The translations under genes and the position numbers were made by a program. The notes beneath the pieces are model-generated. The model was not told the origin of the DNA and ran no database searches. It saw only the letters and a list, made by a program, of their open reading frames with translations. From contig NZ_LFBU01000001.1 of the NCBI RefSeq assembly GCF_001045555.1, positions 1,054,001 to 1,118,000 of the forward strand: a stretch of DNA of 64,000 bases. The letters run 5' to 3'. The stretch is from Marinobacter subterrani. GTDB taxonomy: Bacteria > Pseudomonadota > Gammaproteobacteria > Pseudomonadales > Oleiphilaceae. Shown piece after piece: positions 56,102 to 64,000 of the stretch (position 1 is the stretch's first letter; every line of letters begins with the position of its first letter).

Positions 56102-56843
56102 ATCCCATGTACATTCCACCGTTTACGTTGATGGTTTCACCCGTCACATATCCGGCGGCATCAGATGCCAGGAAGGCAACCACCGCTGCCACTTCTTCCG
56201 GCTCACCCAGACGACCCGCGGGTATGATTTCCAGCATAGCCTCGCGCTGCTTGTCGTCCAGTTTTTTTGTCATATCCGTGTCAATAAACCCCGGCGCCAC
56301 GCAATTTGCGGTAATACCCCGGTTCGACATTTCCTTGGCCAGGCTACGGGTGAAACCTTCCACCCCGGCTTTGGCGGCGCAATAGTTACCTTGCCCGGGA
56401 TTGCCCATACCTGCAACCACAGAACTGATATTGATGATGCGACCCCACTTCGCCTTCGCCATGCCACGAAGCACTGCCTTACTGGTGCGATAGACGCTCG
56501 ACAGGTTGGTTTCCAGAACCGACGTCCAATCCTCATCCTTCAGGCGCATCAGCAGGTTATCACGGGTAATGCCAGCGTTGTTGACGAGAATCAGTGGCGC
56601 TCCGGATTTCTCCGTCAGCGCCTTCAGGCCTGCCTCGATGCTGGCGGGATCCGCCACATTCATAACCATGCCGTAGCCCTTGAGCCCGGCTGACTGCAGA
56701 TCATTGGTGATAGACTCGGCACCGCCGGCGCTGGTGGCAGTGCCGATTACTTCGGCGCCCTGCTCTGCCAGTGCACGAGCAATCGCCTGGCCGATACCAC
56801 GGGTGGCACCGGTTACCAATGCAATCTTACCTTCCAGAGACAT
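56100..56843 (-). CDS. fabG: 3-oxoacyl-ACP reductase
   Basis: FabG reduces 3-oxoacyl-ACP to 3-hydroxyacyl-ACP with NADPH. The 247-residue short-chain dehydrogenase has the cofactor loop VTGATRGIGQAIA, the NNAGI motif, and the Ser-Tyr-Lys catalytic set in NISSVVAGMGNPGQGNYCAA followed by KAG. It lies 18 nt after fabD. Confidence 0.96.
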   Translation of the reverse strand: MSLEGKIALVTGATRGIGQAIARALAEQGAEVIGTATSAGGAESITNDLQSAGLKGYGMVMNVADPASIEAGLKALTEKSGAPLILVNNAGITRDNLLMRLKDEDWTSVLETNLSSVYRTSKAVLRGMAKAKWGRIINISSVVAGMGNPGQGNYCAAKAGVEGFTRSLAKEMSNRGITANCVAPGFIDTDMTKKLDDKQREAMLEIIPAGRLGEPEEVAAVVAFLASDAAGYVTGETINVNGGMYMG

Positions 56844-56861
56844 GAATCACTCCCTTTCGTT

Positions 56862-57800
56862 TCAAGACTGGCCGAACGCGTCAAGCGCCTTCGCCAGTGA
56901 GTCCGGGTCTTCAATACTGTGAACTGTCAGATCCCGGTCAATGCGCTTTGCGAGCCCGGCCAGAACCTTGCCGGTACCACACTCTACCACCACTCCCACA
57001 CTGCTGCCGACGAGCACCCGGATCGAATCTGTCCAGAGAACCGGTGAATAAAGCTGCTTGAGAAGATTGGCCTTCAGTGTAACGGATTCTTTCTCGGCGG
57101 CGGCGTTAACATTCTGTATAACCGGGATGACAGCATCATTAAACCGCACATCCTCCAGCGCCTTGGCCAACTCCTCCGATGCCCCTTTCATCAAGGCACA
57201 ATGCGAGGGAACGCTGACCGGCAGCGGCATGGCCTTGCGCGCGCCTTTTTCCTTGCATGCGTCAATGGCCCGCTCCACGGCAGCAGCGGAACCGGCGATG
57301 ACCACCTGCCCGGGTGCGTTGAAGTTTACGGCGGACACAACCTCACCTTGGGCCGCGCTTTCACAGGCCGCAACAACCACATCATCCTCGAGACCGAGAA
57401 TCGCCGCCATCTTGCCTTCACCGGCTGGCACCGCATCCTGCATGAGCTCACCACGCAGGCGGACCAGTTTCACCGCCTCAACGAAATCAAGGCTCTCTGC
57501 GGCGACCAGGGCGCTGTACTCTCCCAGGCTGTGACCGGCCAGGAAATCCGGCTTGTTCCCGCCAGCCACGAACCACTGGCGCCACAGGGCGACGCTGGCC
57601 GTAAGCAGTGCGGGCTGGGTGATCATGGTTTTGTTAAGCTCTTCGGCCGGGCCCTTCTGACACAACTGCCAGAGATCGTAGCCCAACACATTGGAGGCTT
57701 CATCAAAGGTTCTGGAGATAATGGGCCACGCTTCAGCGGCTGCCGAAAGCATGCCAACGGATTGTGCCCCCTGTCCGGGGAAAATAAAGGCTGATTTCAT
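56862..57800 (-). CDS. fabD: Malonyl-CoA:ACP transacylase
   Basis: FabD moves malonyl from CoA to ACP. The 312-residue protein starts AFIFPGQGAQSVGM. The active-site Ser91 is in GHSLGEYSALVA and the catalytic His is in VPSHCALMKG (about 201). A gap of 112 nt separates it from plsX and could hold a secondary promoter. A small CTTTAG/CTAAAG repeat overlaps the plsX stop codon there. Confidence 0.96.
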   Translation of the reverse strand: MKSAFIFPGQGAQSVGMLSAAAEAWPIISRTFDEASNVLGYDLWQLCQKGPAEELNKTMITQPALLTASVALWRQWFVAGGNKPDFLAGHSLGEYSALVAAESLDFVEAVKLVRLRGELMQDAVPAGEGKMAAILGLEDDVVVAACESAAQGEVVSAVNFNAPGQVVIAGSAAAVERAIDACKEKGARKAMPLPVSVPSHCALMKGASEELAKALEDVRFNDAVIPVIQNVNAAAEKESVTLKANLLKQLYSPVLWTDSIRVLVGSSVGVVVECGTGKVLAGLAKRIDRDLTVHSIEDPDSLAKALDAFGQS

Positions 57801-57912
57801 AAGCGCGATCTTATCGTCATTGAGGGGTTACGTGAGATTAGCCAATAGTACAAGTTAGGCCAATTATCCGCGAATGCGCGATCAGGCCAGGGCAGACTTT
57901 AGTCTCAAACGC

Positions 57913-58944
57913 CTAAAGCATAAGGTCGTCGAGGCGCTCATTGATCCGGCGGGGCACTTCCAGATCGACTTCCCTGACGGCCTGGCGAATGGCTGAAAGC
58001 ATGGCTCGCTCATTGGCGTTGCCGTGGCTTTTGATAACCACACCCTGCAAGCCGAGCAGGCTGGCGCCGTTGTGGCGGGAAGGGTCCATTAACTGAAGCA
58101 GGCGACCGATAATCGGTCGGGCCAGCAGCCCTACCAGCCGGCCATACAGATTCCGGGTGAACGCCTGCTCCATCAATTCAATCAGTAACCCGGCAACACC
58201 TTCGCCGGTTTTCAGGGCAATGTTCCCGACAAAGCCATCACACACAACCACATCGGCCACATCGCGGAACAGGTCGCTGCCCTCCACATAACCGATGTAA
58301 TTGATGCTGTCACACTGGGCCAGCATGTGAGAGGCCAGGCGGACCTGCTCATTCCCCTTGATCTCTTCCTCGCCGACATTGAGCAGCGCAACCCGGGGCT
58401 CTGCCTGCTGACAGATTGCCGACGCCATCAGCGAACCCATCAGGGCATACTGGTAGAGGTTTTCCGCGGTTGAATCGACATTGGCACCAAGATCCAGGAC
58501 ATGACAACGCCCACGCAGTGAAGGAATCAGCTTGGCAATCGCCGGTCGCTCAATACCCGGATACATGCGGATAATGCTACGGCCAAACGCCATCAGGGCA
58601 CCGGTATTCCCGGCACTGACACAGCCCTGGGCCTCGCCGTCACGAACCAGACTGAGGGCAATGGCCATGGAGGAGTTTTTCTTGTGCCGAAGAGCATGGG
58701 ACGGGCGCTCGTTCATGCGCACCACATCAGCCGCCTCAACTACGTGAATTCTGGCGTGCCCCTCATGCAACAAAGCCTCAAGCTCGCTCCGGATTCCCAC
58801 CAGAACGATACTCAAGGCTTCATTTTCTCGCACCGCCTGTAACGATGCGGCAACCACAACAGCGGCTCCGCGATCGCCACTCATGGCATCAATCGCGATG
58901 GTGACCGGGTTCACCGTTCGGCCATCCGATTCGGGGCGCTGCAT
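57913..58944 (-). CDS. plsX: Phosphate acyltransferase PlsX
   Basis: PlsX makes acyl-phosphate from acyl-ACP for phospholipid synthesis. The 343-residue protein has the N-terminal VTIAIDAMSGDRGA, VSAGNTGALMAFG, LDLGANVDSTAENLYQYALMG (here quoted in part), and VVCDGFVGNIALKTGEG. The ATG at 58944 is used, but a GTG at 58914 just before the conserved NPVTIAIDAM is also possible. It follows rpmF by 13 nt. Confidence 0.94.
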   Translation of the reverse strand: MQRPESDGRTVNPVTIAIDAMSGDRGAAVVVAASLQAVRENEALSIVLVGIRSELEALLHEGHARIHVVEAADVVRMNERPSHALRHKKNSSMAIALSLVRDGEAQGCVSAGNTGALMAFGRSIIRMYPGIERPAIAKLIPSLRGRCHVLDLGANVDSTAENLYQYALMGSLMASAICQQAEPRVALLNVGEEEIKGNEQVRLASHMLAQCDSINYIGYVEGSDLFRDVADVVVCDGFVGNIALKTGEGVAGLLIELMEQAFTRNLYGRLVGLLARPIIGRLLQLMDPSRHNGASLLGLQGVVIKSHGNANERAMLSAIRQAVREVDLEVPRRINERLDDLML

Positions 58945-58957
58945 ACAGGCGACAAAC

Positions 58958-59137
58958 TTACTCGTCGCGCGCTTCGATTACCTGCTTGCCACGGTAGAAA
59001 CCGTCCGGAGATACATGGTGACGGCGATGAACTTCACCAGTCGTCGCGTCGGTGCTCAGAGCGGCAGTGCTCAGAGCATCGTGTGAGCGGCGCATGCCAC
59101 GCTTGGAACGGGTCTTTCGGTTTTGCTGTACAGCCAT
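58958..59137 (-). CDS. rpmF: 50S ribosomal protein L32
   Basis: The 59-residue basic protein [20 protein letters not shown] is L32. The ATG at 59137 has AGGAG 7 nt upstream, and the longer open frame to 59227 is not used. The protein lacks the zinc-cysteine motifs of some L32 variants and has His-His ([14 protein letters not shown]) instead. The yceD-rpmF-plsX order is highly conserved. Confidence 0.96.
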   Translation of the reverse strand: MAVQQNRKTRSKRGMRRSHDALSTAALSTDATTGEVHRRHHVSPDGFYRGKQVIEARDE

Positions 59138-59238
59138 GATTATGCTCCTGACCTGAGAACGTAAACTTTGAATTACCTGAAAAGTAACGTGTGTTCGTTT
59201 AATGTGCGCTGACTGTCCAGGGGACACTCAGCACCCGG

Positions 59239-59805
59239 TTAATGCTTTGTTTTCTTGAGATCCGCCAGCACACTGAATGGATTCTCGCCCGACTTCACTA
59301 CCGGCTCTGCCGCAGAGCTGTCATGCTCGTACGCTTCCAGATCTTCCCGGGCCGGACAATCATTCCGATCGTGAAGCGGGAAAGGCGGCAGCACCAGCAA
59401 CAGCTCGTCTTCGACCATCGACCACAGGTTTGCGGTGAAATCATCGGTCAGAAACGGCTCGAGATCTTTCGGCAGCTGCTGTGCCTGTTCGTCACTGGTT
59501 ACCAACCCCAGGCTGAACTGTGAAACCAGCGCCACACCAATGGGGCCCATGCACCGCTGGCATTCCAGCTCTACCGGAGCCTCCAGCTCACCCGCAACCA
59601 CACGACGCCGCTCGCTGTCCATGTAAAAGGACAGCTTCACGCGACACACAGCACCCTCTCCGAACCCAAGGACGGCGTCCCGGAAACGGTCAAGCCCGCT
59701 GAGAGGAATGACTCCCTCCAGAGTGCCGTTTTGTTCCGCCAACCGATAAGGATCAACAGATTTGGGCAACGCTTTAGACAACTCGGTGTTTGGCGCATTT
59801 GACAT
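59239..59805 (-). CDS. yceD: YceD (DUF177) family protein, 23S rRNA accumulation
   Basis: YceD proteins affect 23S rRNA levels in E. coli and plants. The mechanism is unclear. The 188-residue protein has the conserved VELECQRCMGPIGVAL segment and the late EDELLLVLPPFPLHDRNDC. The tail ends with NPFSVLADLKKTKH, the usual C-terminus. It heads the yceD-to-tmk run and is divergent from maf across 136 nt. Confidence 0.92.
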   Translation of the reverse strand: MSNAPNTELSKALPKSVDPYRLAEQNGTLEGVIPLSGLDRFRDAVLGFGEGAVCRVKLSFYMDSERRRVVAGELEAPVELECQRCMGPIGVALVSQFSLGLVTSDEQAQQLPKDLEPFLTDDFTANLWSMVEDELLLVLPPFPLHDRNDCPAREDLEAYEHDSSAAEPVVKSGENPFSVLADLKKTKH

Positions 59806-59941
59806 AGGCGCGCAATTTTAGGGGCGTAGCCTGCTACTGTCAAAGACTTCGTTGCTTTTTGGCCAGGGGTTTCCGTGCGGGTAGGTGTAATTTACGATAA
59901 ATGCGCATCACGGACCTCTGTCCTCCCCAAGGAAATTGCTC

Positions 59942-60559
59942 ATGACCCACAAACCCTTGCTGCTGGCCTCATCGTCACCTTATCGCAAACAGCTTCTGGA
60001 ACGCCTCGGACTGCCCTTTGATTGTGCAAGCCCCGACATCAATGAAACGCCCATACAGGGTGAAACCGGGGAAGCACTGGCAACTCGCCTGGCGGAAACC
60101 AAAGCCCGGGCCCTGAAAGAACGCTTTCCCGGCCACTGGATCATTGGCTCTGACCAGGTAGCCTGCATGCCGGATGGCTCCGTGCTGAGCAAACCCGGAA
60201 ATCACGAGCAGGCCAAAGGCCAGCTACGACAGAGCAGTGGCCAACGCGTCCTGTTTCTGACAGGTCTGGCCCTGCTGGACTCGGATTCCGGAAAAGTGGA
60301 GCGCCTATGTGAGCCCTACAGTGTGCTGTTCCGGCCGCTGACGGACCAGGAAATTGACACCTACCTGCACCGTGAGCAACCGTATGACTGCGCGGGCAGC
60401 TTCAAGATGGAAGGCCTGGGCATCACCCTGTTCGACGCCCTGGAAGGCCGGGACCCGAACAGCCTTGTCGGGCTGCCCCTGATAGCACTGAATGACATGC
60501 TGCGACGCTGGGGCCGGAACCCCCTGCTGGAATCCCGGCCGGATACCACCCGGTATTAA
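59942..60559 (+). CDS. maf: Maf-family nucleoside-triphosphate pyrophosphatase (YceF type)
   Basis: Maf proteins hydrolyse modified nucleotides; the YceF branch prefers 7-methyl-GTP. I chose the ATG at 59942, with AAGGAA 8 nt upstream, over the TTG at 59936. The 205-residue protein has LLLASSSPYRKQLLERLGLPF, AETKARAL, WIIGSDQVA and the C-terminal SLVGLPLIALNDMLRRWG. Its position facing yceD matches the YceF branch. Its stop overlaps the end of sppA on the other strand by 4 nt. Confidence 0.92.
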   Translation: MTHKPLLLASSSPYRKQLLERLGLPFDCASPDINETPIQGETGEALATRLAETKARALKERFPGHWIIGSDQVACMPDGSVLSKPGNHEQAKGQLRQSSGQRVLFLTGLALLDSDSGKVERLCEPYSVLFRPLTDQEIDTYLHREQPYDCAGSFKMEGLGITLFDALEGRDPNSLVGLPLIALNDMLRRWGRNPLLESRPDTTRY

Positions 60560-61599
60560 CGCAACTCCAGCCGGGATTCCATCAACTGACCGGCAAGGCC
60601 CTCGCCGAAGGCGACACCGAGCTGGTCAACAATGTCCTGGAATGGTGATTTTCGGTGGCTGTAATCCACCAACTCTTCCTGCCCGATAATCTGCCGGGCA
60701 ACGTGCGAAGCGCTTCCCAGCCCATCAACCAGGCCGAGCTCAACGGCCTGGTCGCCGTTCCAGACCAGACCACTGAACAGGCGCTCATCATCCGCAAGGC
60801 GATCTCCCCGCCCCTGCTTCACAGCCGCAATGAACTGTTTATGAGTGTTCTCGAGGACACTCTGCCAGAACGCCACTTCGCCCTGTTCCTCCGGGGAGAA
60901 GGGATCCAGGAAAGCCTTGTTCTCACCGGCGGTATACAAACGGCGCTCCACACCAACCTTGTCCATCACTTCGGTAAAACCGAAACCGCCGGCAACAACA
61001 CCGATTGAACCGACAAGACTGGCACGGTTTGCGTAGATTTCGTTGGCAGCCGAGGCAATGTAGTACGCCCCGGACGCGCCAATATCGGAAATCACCGCGT
61101 ACACTTTCTTTTCCGGATACTCGCCGCGCAACCGCATTATTTCATCGTACACATACCCTGACTGAACCGGGCTTCCGCCGGGGCTGTTGATTCGAAGAAT
61201 CACGGCGACCGAATCCGGGTCCTCGAAGGCCGTGCGGAGCGAACCGATAATATTGTCAGCACTGGCCAGCTCATCCGCCGCTATCGGGCCGGTCACCTCT
61301 ATCAGGGCGGTATGCTTGCCGGACACACTGTCCAGCGAATCACCAAGCGGCAGGTTCAGCATGAACAGCAACGCAATCAGATAACCGAAGGTAAGAAACT
61401 TGAAGAAGATCCCCCAGCGACGACTCCGGCGCTGCTCGGCCTGAAGCGACATCACCAGTTTTTCGATCAGCTTCCAGTCCCGGCCAGATTCCGGAGGCAG
61501 CTTCGGCGACTTGCGACCAGACGACGCCCCCCTTTCCTTTTCAGGCTCTGCCGGTTGATCACCCCATTCCGGGGACTTATCAGATTCCCAGTCACTCAT
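60556..61599 (-). CDS. sppA: Signal peptide peptidase SppA, short (36K) type
   Basis: SppA degrades cleaved signal peptides at the inner membrane. The 347-residue protein has a charged cytoplasmic N-terminus of about 65 residues, one transmembrane helix (FLTFGYLIALLFMLNLPLG), and a single S49 protease domain. Recognisable stretches are LRINSPGGSPVQSGYVYDEI, SDIGASGAYYIASAANEIYA with the nucleophile Ser, and SLVGSIGVVAGGFGFTEVM. It is last in the rluC-HAD-sppA run. Confidence 0.94.
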   Translation of the reverse strand: MSDWESDKSPEWGDQPAEPEKERGASSGRKSPKLPPESGRDWKLIEKLVMSLQAEQRRSRRWGIFFKFLTFGYLIALLFMLNLPLGDSLDSVSGKHTALIEVTGPIAADELASADNIIGSLRTAFEDPDSVAVILRINSPGGSPVQSGYVYDEIMRLRGEYPEKKVYAVISDIGASGAYYIASAANEIYANRASLVGSIGVVAGGFGFTEVMDKVGVERRLYTAGENKAFLDPFSPEEQGEVAFWQSVLENTHKQFIAAVKQGRGDRLADDERLFSGLVWNGDQAVELGLVDGLGSASHVARQIIGQEELVDYSHRKSPFQDIVDQLGVAFGEGLAGQLMESRLELR

Positions 61600-61647
61600 G
61601 TACTCATCCTGTCAGCAACATTGATAAAAATGGCCGGCCTCGCCCGA

Positions 61648-62295
61648 TCAAAGCCCGAGCACCCGACGCAGGTCGGGGACAGTATCCACAATGGCATGGG
61701 GCGAATAACCACCCAGCACATCCTTCTTGTGCACCCCCCACTCAACACCAATTGACGGCATTCCGATACGCTGGGCCATTTCGAGATCATAGCGGGTATC
61801 GCCAATCATGACGGCTTCGCCCGGCTCAATGCCGTAAAACTCCAGAATCTCCGCGAGCATTGCGGGGTCCGGCTTGGAACGGGTCTCATCCGCGCACCGG
61901 GTTATCTCGAAGTGACTGCCAAGGCCGCTGGAAACCAGGGCCGAATCAAGCCCTCGCCGGCTTTTGCCGGTCGCCACCGAGCAACTGCGGCCAGAGCCAC
62001 GCAGATCGGCAAGCACACCCGCCATACCCTCAAACACATTCTGGGGCGTCGTGGTCTTGCTGAAAAAGTAGCCTGCATAACCTTCACGGATGCTGTTCAT
62101 TTCGGCGCGGCTGAGCCCCGGGTAGAGTTTTTCCAGCGCCTCAACCATGCCAAGGCCGATAATATCCCGGTAGGCCTCGCGCTCCAGGGCCGGGTAACCC
62201 AGATCGGTTGCCGCCTGGTGCAGGCTTTCGGCAATGTGCTCAACCGAATCCACCAGGGTTCCGTCCCAATCAAAAATAACCACTCTGACGTTCAT
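61648..62295 (-). CDS. HAD-superfamily phosphatase (phosphoglycolate phosphatase-like)
   Basis: The 215-residue protein has the HAD motifs in order: IFDWDGTLVDS (nucleophile Asp near residue 9), CSVATGKSRRGLD, RSKPDPAMLAEILEFY and MIGDTRYDLEMAQRIGM, with a small alpha-helical cap. The substrate is unknown. The start overlaps the rluC stop by 4 nt, as in Pseudomonas, where a similar gene lies between rluC and sppA. Confidence 0.9.
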   Translation of the reverse strand: MNVRVVIFDWDGTLVDSVEHIAESLHQAATDLGYPALEREAYRDIIGLGMVEALEKLYPGLSRAEMNSIREGYAGYFFSKTTTPQNVFEGMAGVLADLRGSGRSCSVATGKSRRGLDSALVSSGLGSHFEITRCADETRSKPDPAMLAEILEFYGIEPGEAVMIGDTRYDLEMAQRIGMPSIGVEWGVHKKDVLGGYSPHAIVDTVPDLRRVLGL

Positions 62296-63353
62296 TGATC
62301 TGTTCCTTTCAGGCGCGCCCCGAGCTTCTCGAGCACGTCGTTGAATGCATCGTCGTACGGAGCTTCCAGCCTCACAGCCTCCCCCGACACCGGCAAGGTG
62401 AATTCAAGAGCCCTGGCATGGAGCATGAGCCGCTGGCCACCGATCGCCCTGAACGCTTTGAGGCTGACATCATCCATATACTTGTCGTCGCCTGCAATCG
62501 GATGACCCGCCCAGGCACTGTGCACCCGGATCTGGTGCGTTCGCCCGGTTATCGGCGAAGCTTCCACCAGGCTGTAGCCTTGAAAGCGAGCCAGGCATCG
62601 GAAGGTGGTCAAAGACGCCTTGCCGGAATCATCAACCTTGACCCGGCGCTCACCGTTAGGCATCTCGTAGCGCAGCAGTGGAACGTCCACCCGGTCGACA
62701 CCTTTGGGCCAGTCACCGGCCACCAGCGCATGGTAATGTTTCCTGATCCGCTTCTGGCGAAGCTCGTCCTGAAGATACCTCAGCGCCGAGCGCTTCTTGG
62801 CGACCATGACCAGCCCGGACGTGTCGCGGTCCAGTCGGTGCACCAACTCCAGAAATTTTGCCGATGGCCGCCCCGAGCGCAACACCTCAATCAGGCCGAA
62901 GCTCAGGCCACTGCCCCCGTGAACTGCGATACCCGACGGTTTGTTCACCACCAGCATCTGGTCGTTCTCAAAAACTACCGCCGCCTCAACAACGCCCTGC
63001 ACGCGGGAGCCGGGCGCAACCTGCGCAGGCTTCTCTTTGCGAGTGACCGGGGGAATCCGCACCTGGTCACCCGTTTTCAGCCGGGTATCGGGCTTCACCC
63101 GACCCTTGTTGACGCGAACCTCGCCCTTTCTGACCACCCGATAGATAATGCTTTTCGGTACGCCGCGAAGCTGCGCCAGCAGAAAATTGTCGACCCTCTG
63201 CCCATCATTATCCTCATCCACCGTGACCCACTGCACACCCTGCCGGACTTCTCCGCGGGGAGCGCCCGCCTCGCCAGACCTTGCCCCGAGTGCTGGAGGC
63301 GCCATGCCGGACCTGGTTCTGACTGGCTTTCTGTTCGCGGGCTTGCGGGGCAT
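62292..63353 (-). CDS. rluC: 23S rRNA pseudouridine synthase RluC
   Basis: RluC makes pseudouridines 955, 2504 and 2580 of 23S rRNA. The 353-residue protein has a low-complexity basic N-terminus (about 40 residues), an S4 RNA-binding domain (QRVDNFLLAQLRGVPKSIIY, then RKGEVRVNKGRVKPDTRLKTGD), and the catalytic Asp in HRLDRDTSGLV. ITGRTHQIRVHSAW is the RluA-family motif. It is divergent from rne, the classic neighbour. Confidence 0.95.
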   Translation of the reverse strand: MPRKPANRKPVRTRSGMAPPALGARSGEAGAPRGEVRQGVQWVTVDEDNDGQRVDNFLLAQLRGVPKSIIYRVVRKGEVRVNKGRVKPDTRLKTGDQVRIPPVTRKEKPAQVAPGSRVQGVVEAAVVFENDQMLVVNKPSGIAVHGGSGLSFGLIEVLRSGRPSAKFLELVHRLDRDTSGLVMVAKKRSALRYLQDELRQKRIRKHYHALVAGDWPKGVDRVDVPLLRYEMPNGERRVKVDDSGKASLTTFRCLARFQGYSLVEASPITGRTHQIRVHSAWAGHPIAGDDKYMDDVSLKAFRAIGGQRLMLHARALEFTLPVSGEAVRLEAPYDDAFNDVLEKLGARLKGTDQ

Positions 63354-63385
63354 GGAATTCCTGTGATGAAGGCTTGACTGCAGGA

Positions 63386-63414
63386 TTGATCGCCAACCTG
63401 AATACTGTTATATT
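63386..63414 (+). promoter_or_regulatory. Sigma-70 promoter of rne
   Basis: TTGATC (63386-63391) and TATATT (63409-63414) are 17 nt apart, with TG one base before the -10 (extended -10). The predicted start is near 63421, so the rne leader would be about 530 nt. Confidence 0.75.
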
Positions 63415-63420
63415 CCGGCG

Positions 63421-63948
63421 TGCTCTGTCGTTTGTCTACGGCCTGACCAACTCAAGTCAGAAGCCGGAGCGGCAGAAGTATACCGACACTATTCGAGAGT
63501 TTGAACGCCGTGCACCCAATCACTACCGGGAACGGCGAAGTAAATGTTCCCGGAGAACCAGGCCAGATCTTTGAAAGACTGACTCCTGGCCCCGGGAAAA
63601 GGAAAAACCGCGCAGAAAACCGCGGGCGACATCGCGAAGAATCATTGCCACGCAGGGCCGGGCCGTCCAGCTTACGAATACGACGTGAGACCCAGGCACC
63701 TGAGTGAACCTGAAAAACGGATAACATGCGTCAACAGACACGAACCTTAAACGCCCCTTCCCTGCCTACAGGCAGCCGGATCGTCGGCATTGGTCTCAGA
63801 CTGAAAGGATCACACCCCAGAAGGGTCTGATTCGTCTGGCCGCCGGTCCGCCCTTGATGTACAGGGCCCGCGGCACGCACATCCCGCTTCGCTGATGCGA
63901 CCCCTCCGGTTTTCTGTCAAAACCAAACGACAGGAACTCTTTCTTTCC
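63421..63948 (+). promoter_or_regulatory. Long 5' leader of rne
   Basis: The stretch between the predicted transcription start and the rne start codon holds no credible gene. Local stems are visible, for example CCGCG/CGCGG around 63607-63628. In E. coli the rne leader is 361 nt and lets RNase E shorten its own mRNA's life. The same job is inferred here from position. AGGA lies 13 nt before the ATG, further than usual. Confidence 0.6.
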
Positions 63949-64000
63949 ATGAAAAGAATGCTCATCAATGCAACTCATCCTGAAGAGTTGCGCGTAGCTC
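63949..64000 (+). CDS. rne: Ribonuclease E, first 17 codons
   Basis: The frame starts MKRMLINATHPEELRVA and runs off the window. This matches the RNase E N-terminus (MKRMLINATQQEELRVA in E. coli). RNase E is the endonuclease core of the RNA degradosome and processes rRNA and tRNA. Its position facing rluC is the standard arrangement. Confidence 0.93.
   Translation, partial: MKRMLINATHPEELRVA

Noticed and set aside
1..64000. CRISPR arrays, insertion sequences, prophage or defence islands
   Set aside because: I saw no direct-repeat arrays, transposase, integrase, restriction or toxin genes anywhere in the window.

Overview
The window looks like a chromosomal segment of a marine gammaproteobacterium, most probably Marinobacter or a close relative. 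This is inferred from protein similarity and from gene orders also known in Pseudomonas: zwf-pgl-eda facing hexR, tig-clpP-clpX-lon-hupB-ppiD next to a Pro-Arg-His-Leu tRNA operon, yceD-rpmF-plsX-fabD-fabG-acpP-fabF-pabC-mltG-tmk, and rluC-HAD-sppA facing rne. I see no phage, insertion sequence, CRISPR array, rRNA or toxin/defence locus. Most of the window is core genome, and the less ordinary material is in the intergenic DNA.

Layout. 1-12 kb: central sugar metabolism. The end of gap and then pyk run forward. They converge on eda-pgl-zwf (Entner-Doudoroff and oxidative pentose-phosphate entry), which faces the regulator hexR. A maltoporin (lamB) and a large lipoprotein pullulanase (pulA) follow, so alpha-glucan uptake and breakdown sit beside the glucose-6-phosphate pathway. 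12-21 kb: protein quality control (ppiD, hupB, lon, clpX, clpP, tig) and a four-gene tRNA operon with a stringent-type promoter. 21-29 kb: folD, malate synthase G, cysS/glnS, ppiB and lpxH.

29-51 kb: uptake and scavenging. The region holds an AapJQMP general amino-acid ABC importer behind a candidate sigma-54 promoter, a thioesterase coupled to an unknown lipoprotein, fpr/finR, miaE and acnB. It then has a TAXI-TRAP/TauE/oxidoreductase operon, a second polar amino-acid ABC importer, and putP with an AraC-type regulator.

51-64 kb: the fatty-acid/phospholipid cluster from yceD down to tmk, divergent maf, sppA, a HAD phosphatase, rluC, and the first codons of rne behind a leader of roughly 530 nt.

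The most notable non-coding signal is a pair of intergenic elements in the pyk/eda gap (2543-2630 and 2717-2816). Their 54-nt cores are related and show three compensatory base-pair changes, but they are closed by perfect stems of unrelated sequence. Each has the same orientation relative to the gene it follows. Other dispersed palindromes are a 30-nt hairpin found at two sites 20 kb apart, a BIME-like pair after folD, and an inverted repeat before acnB. No clearly new protein-coding system was found.
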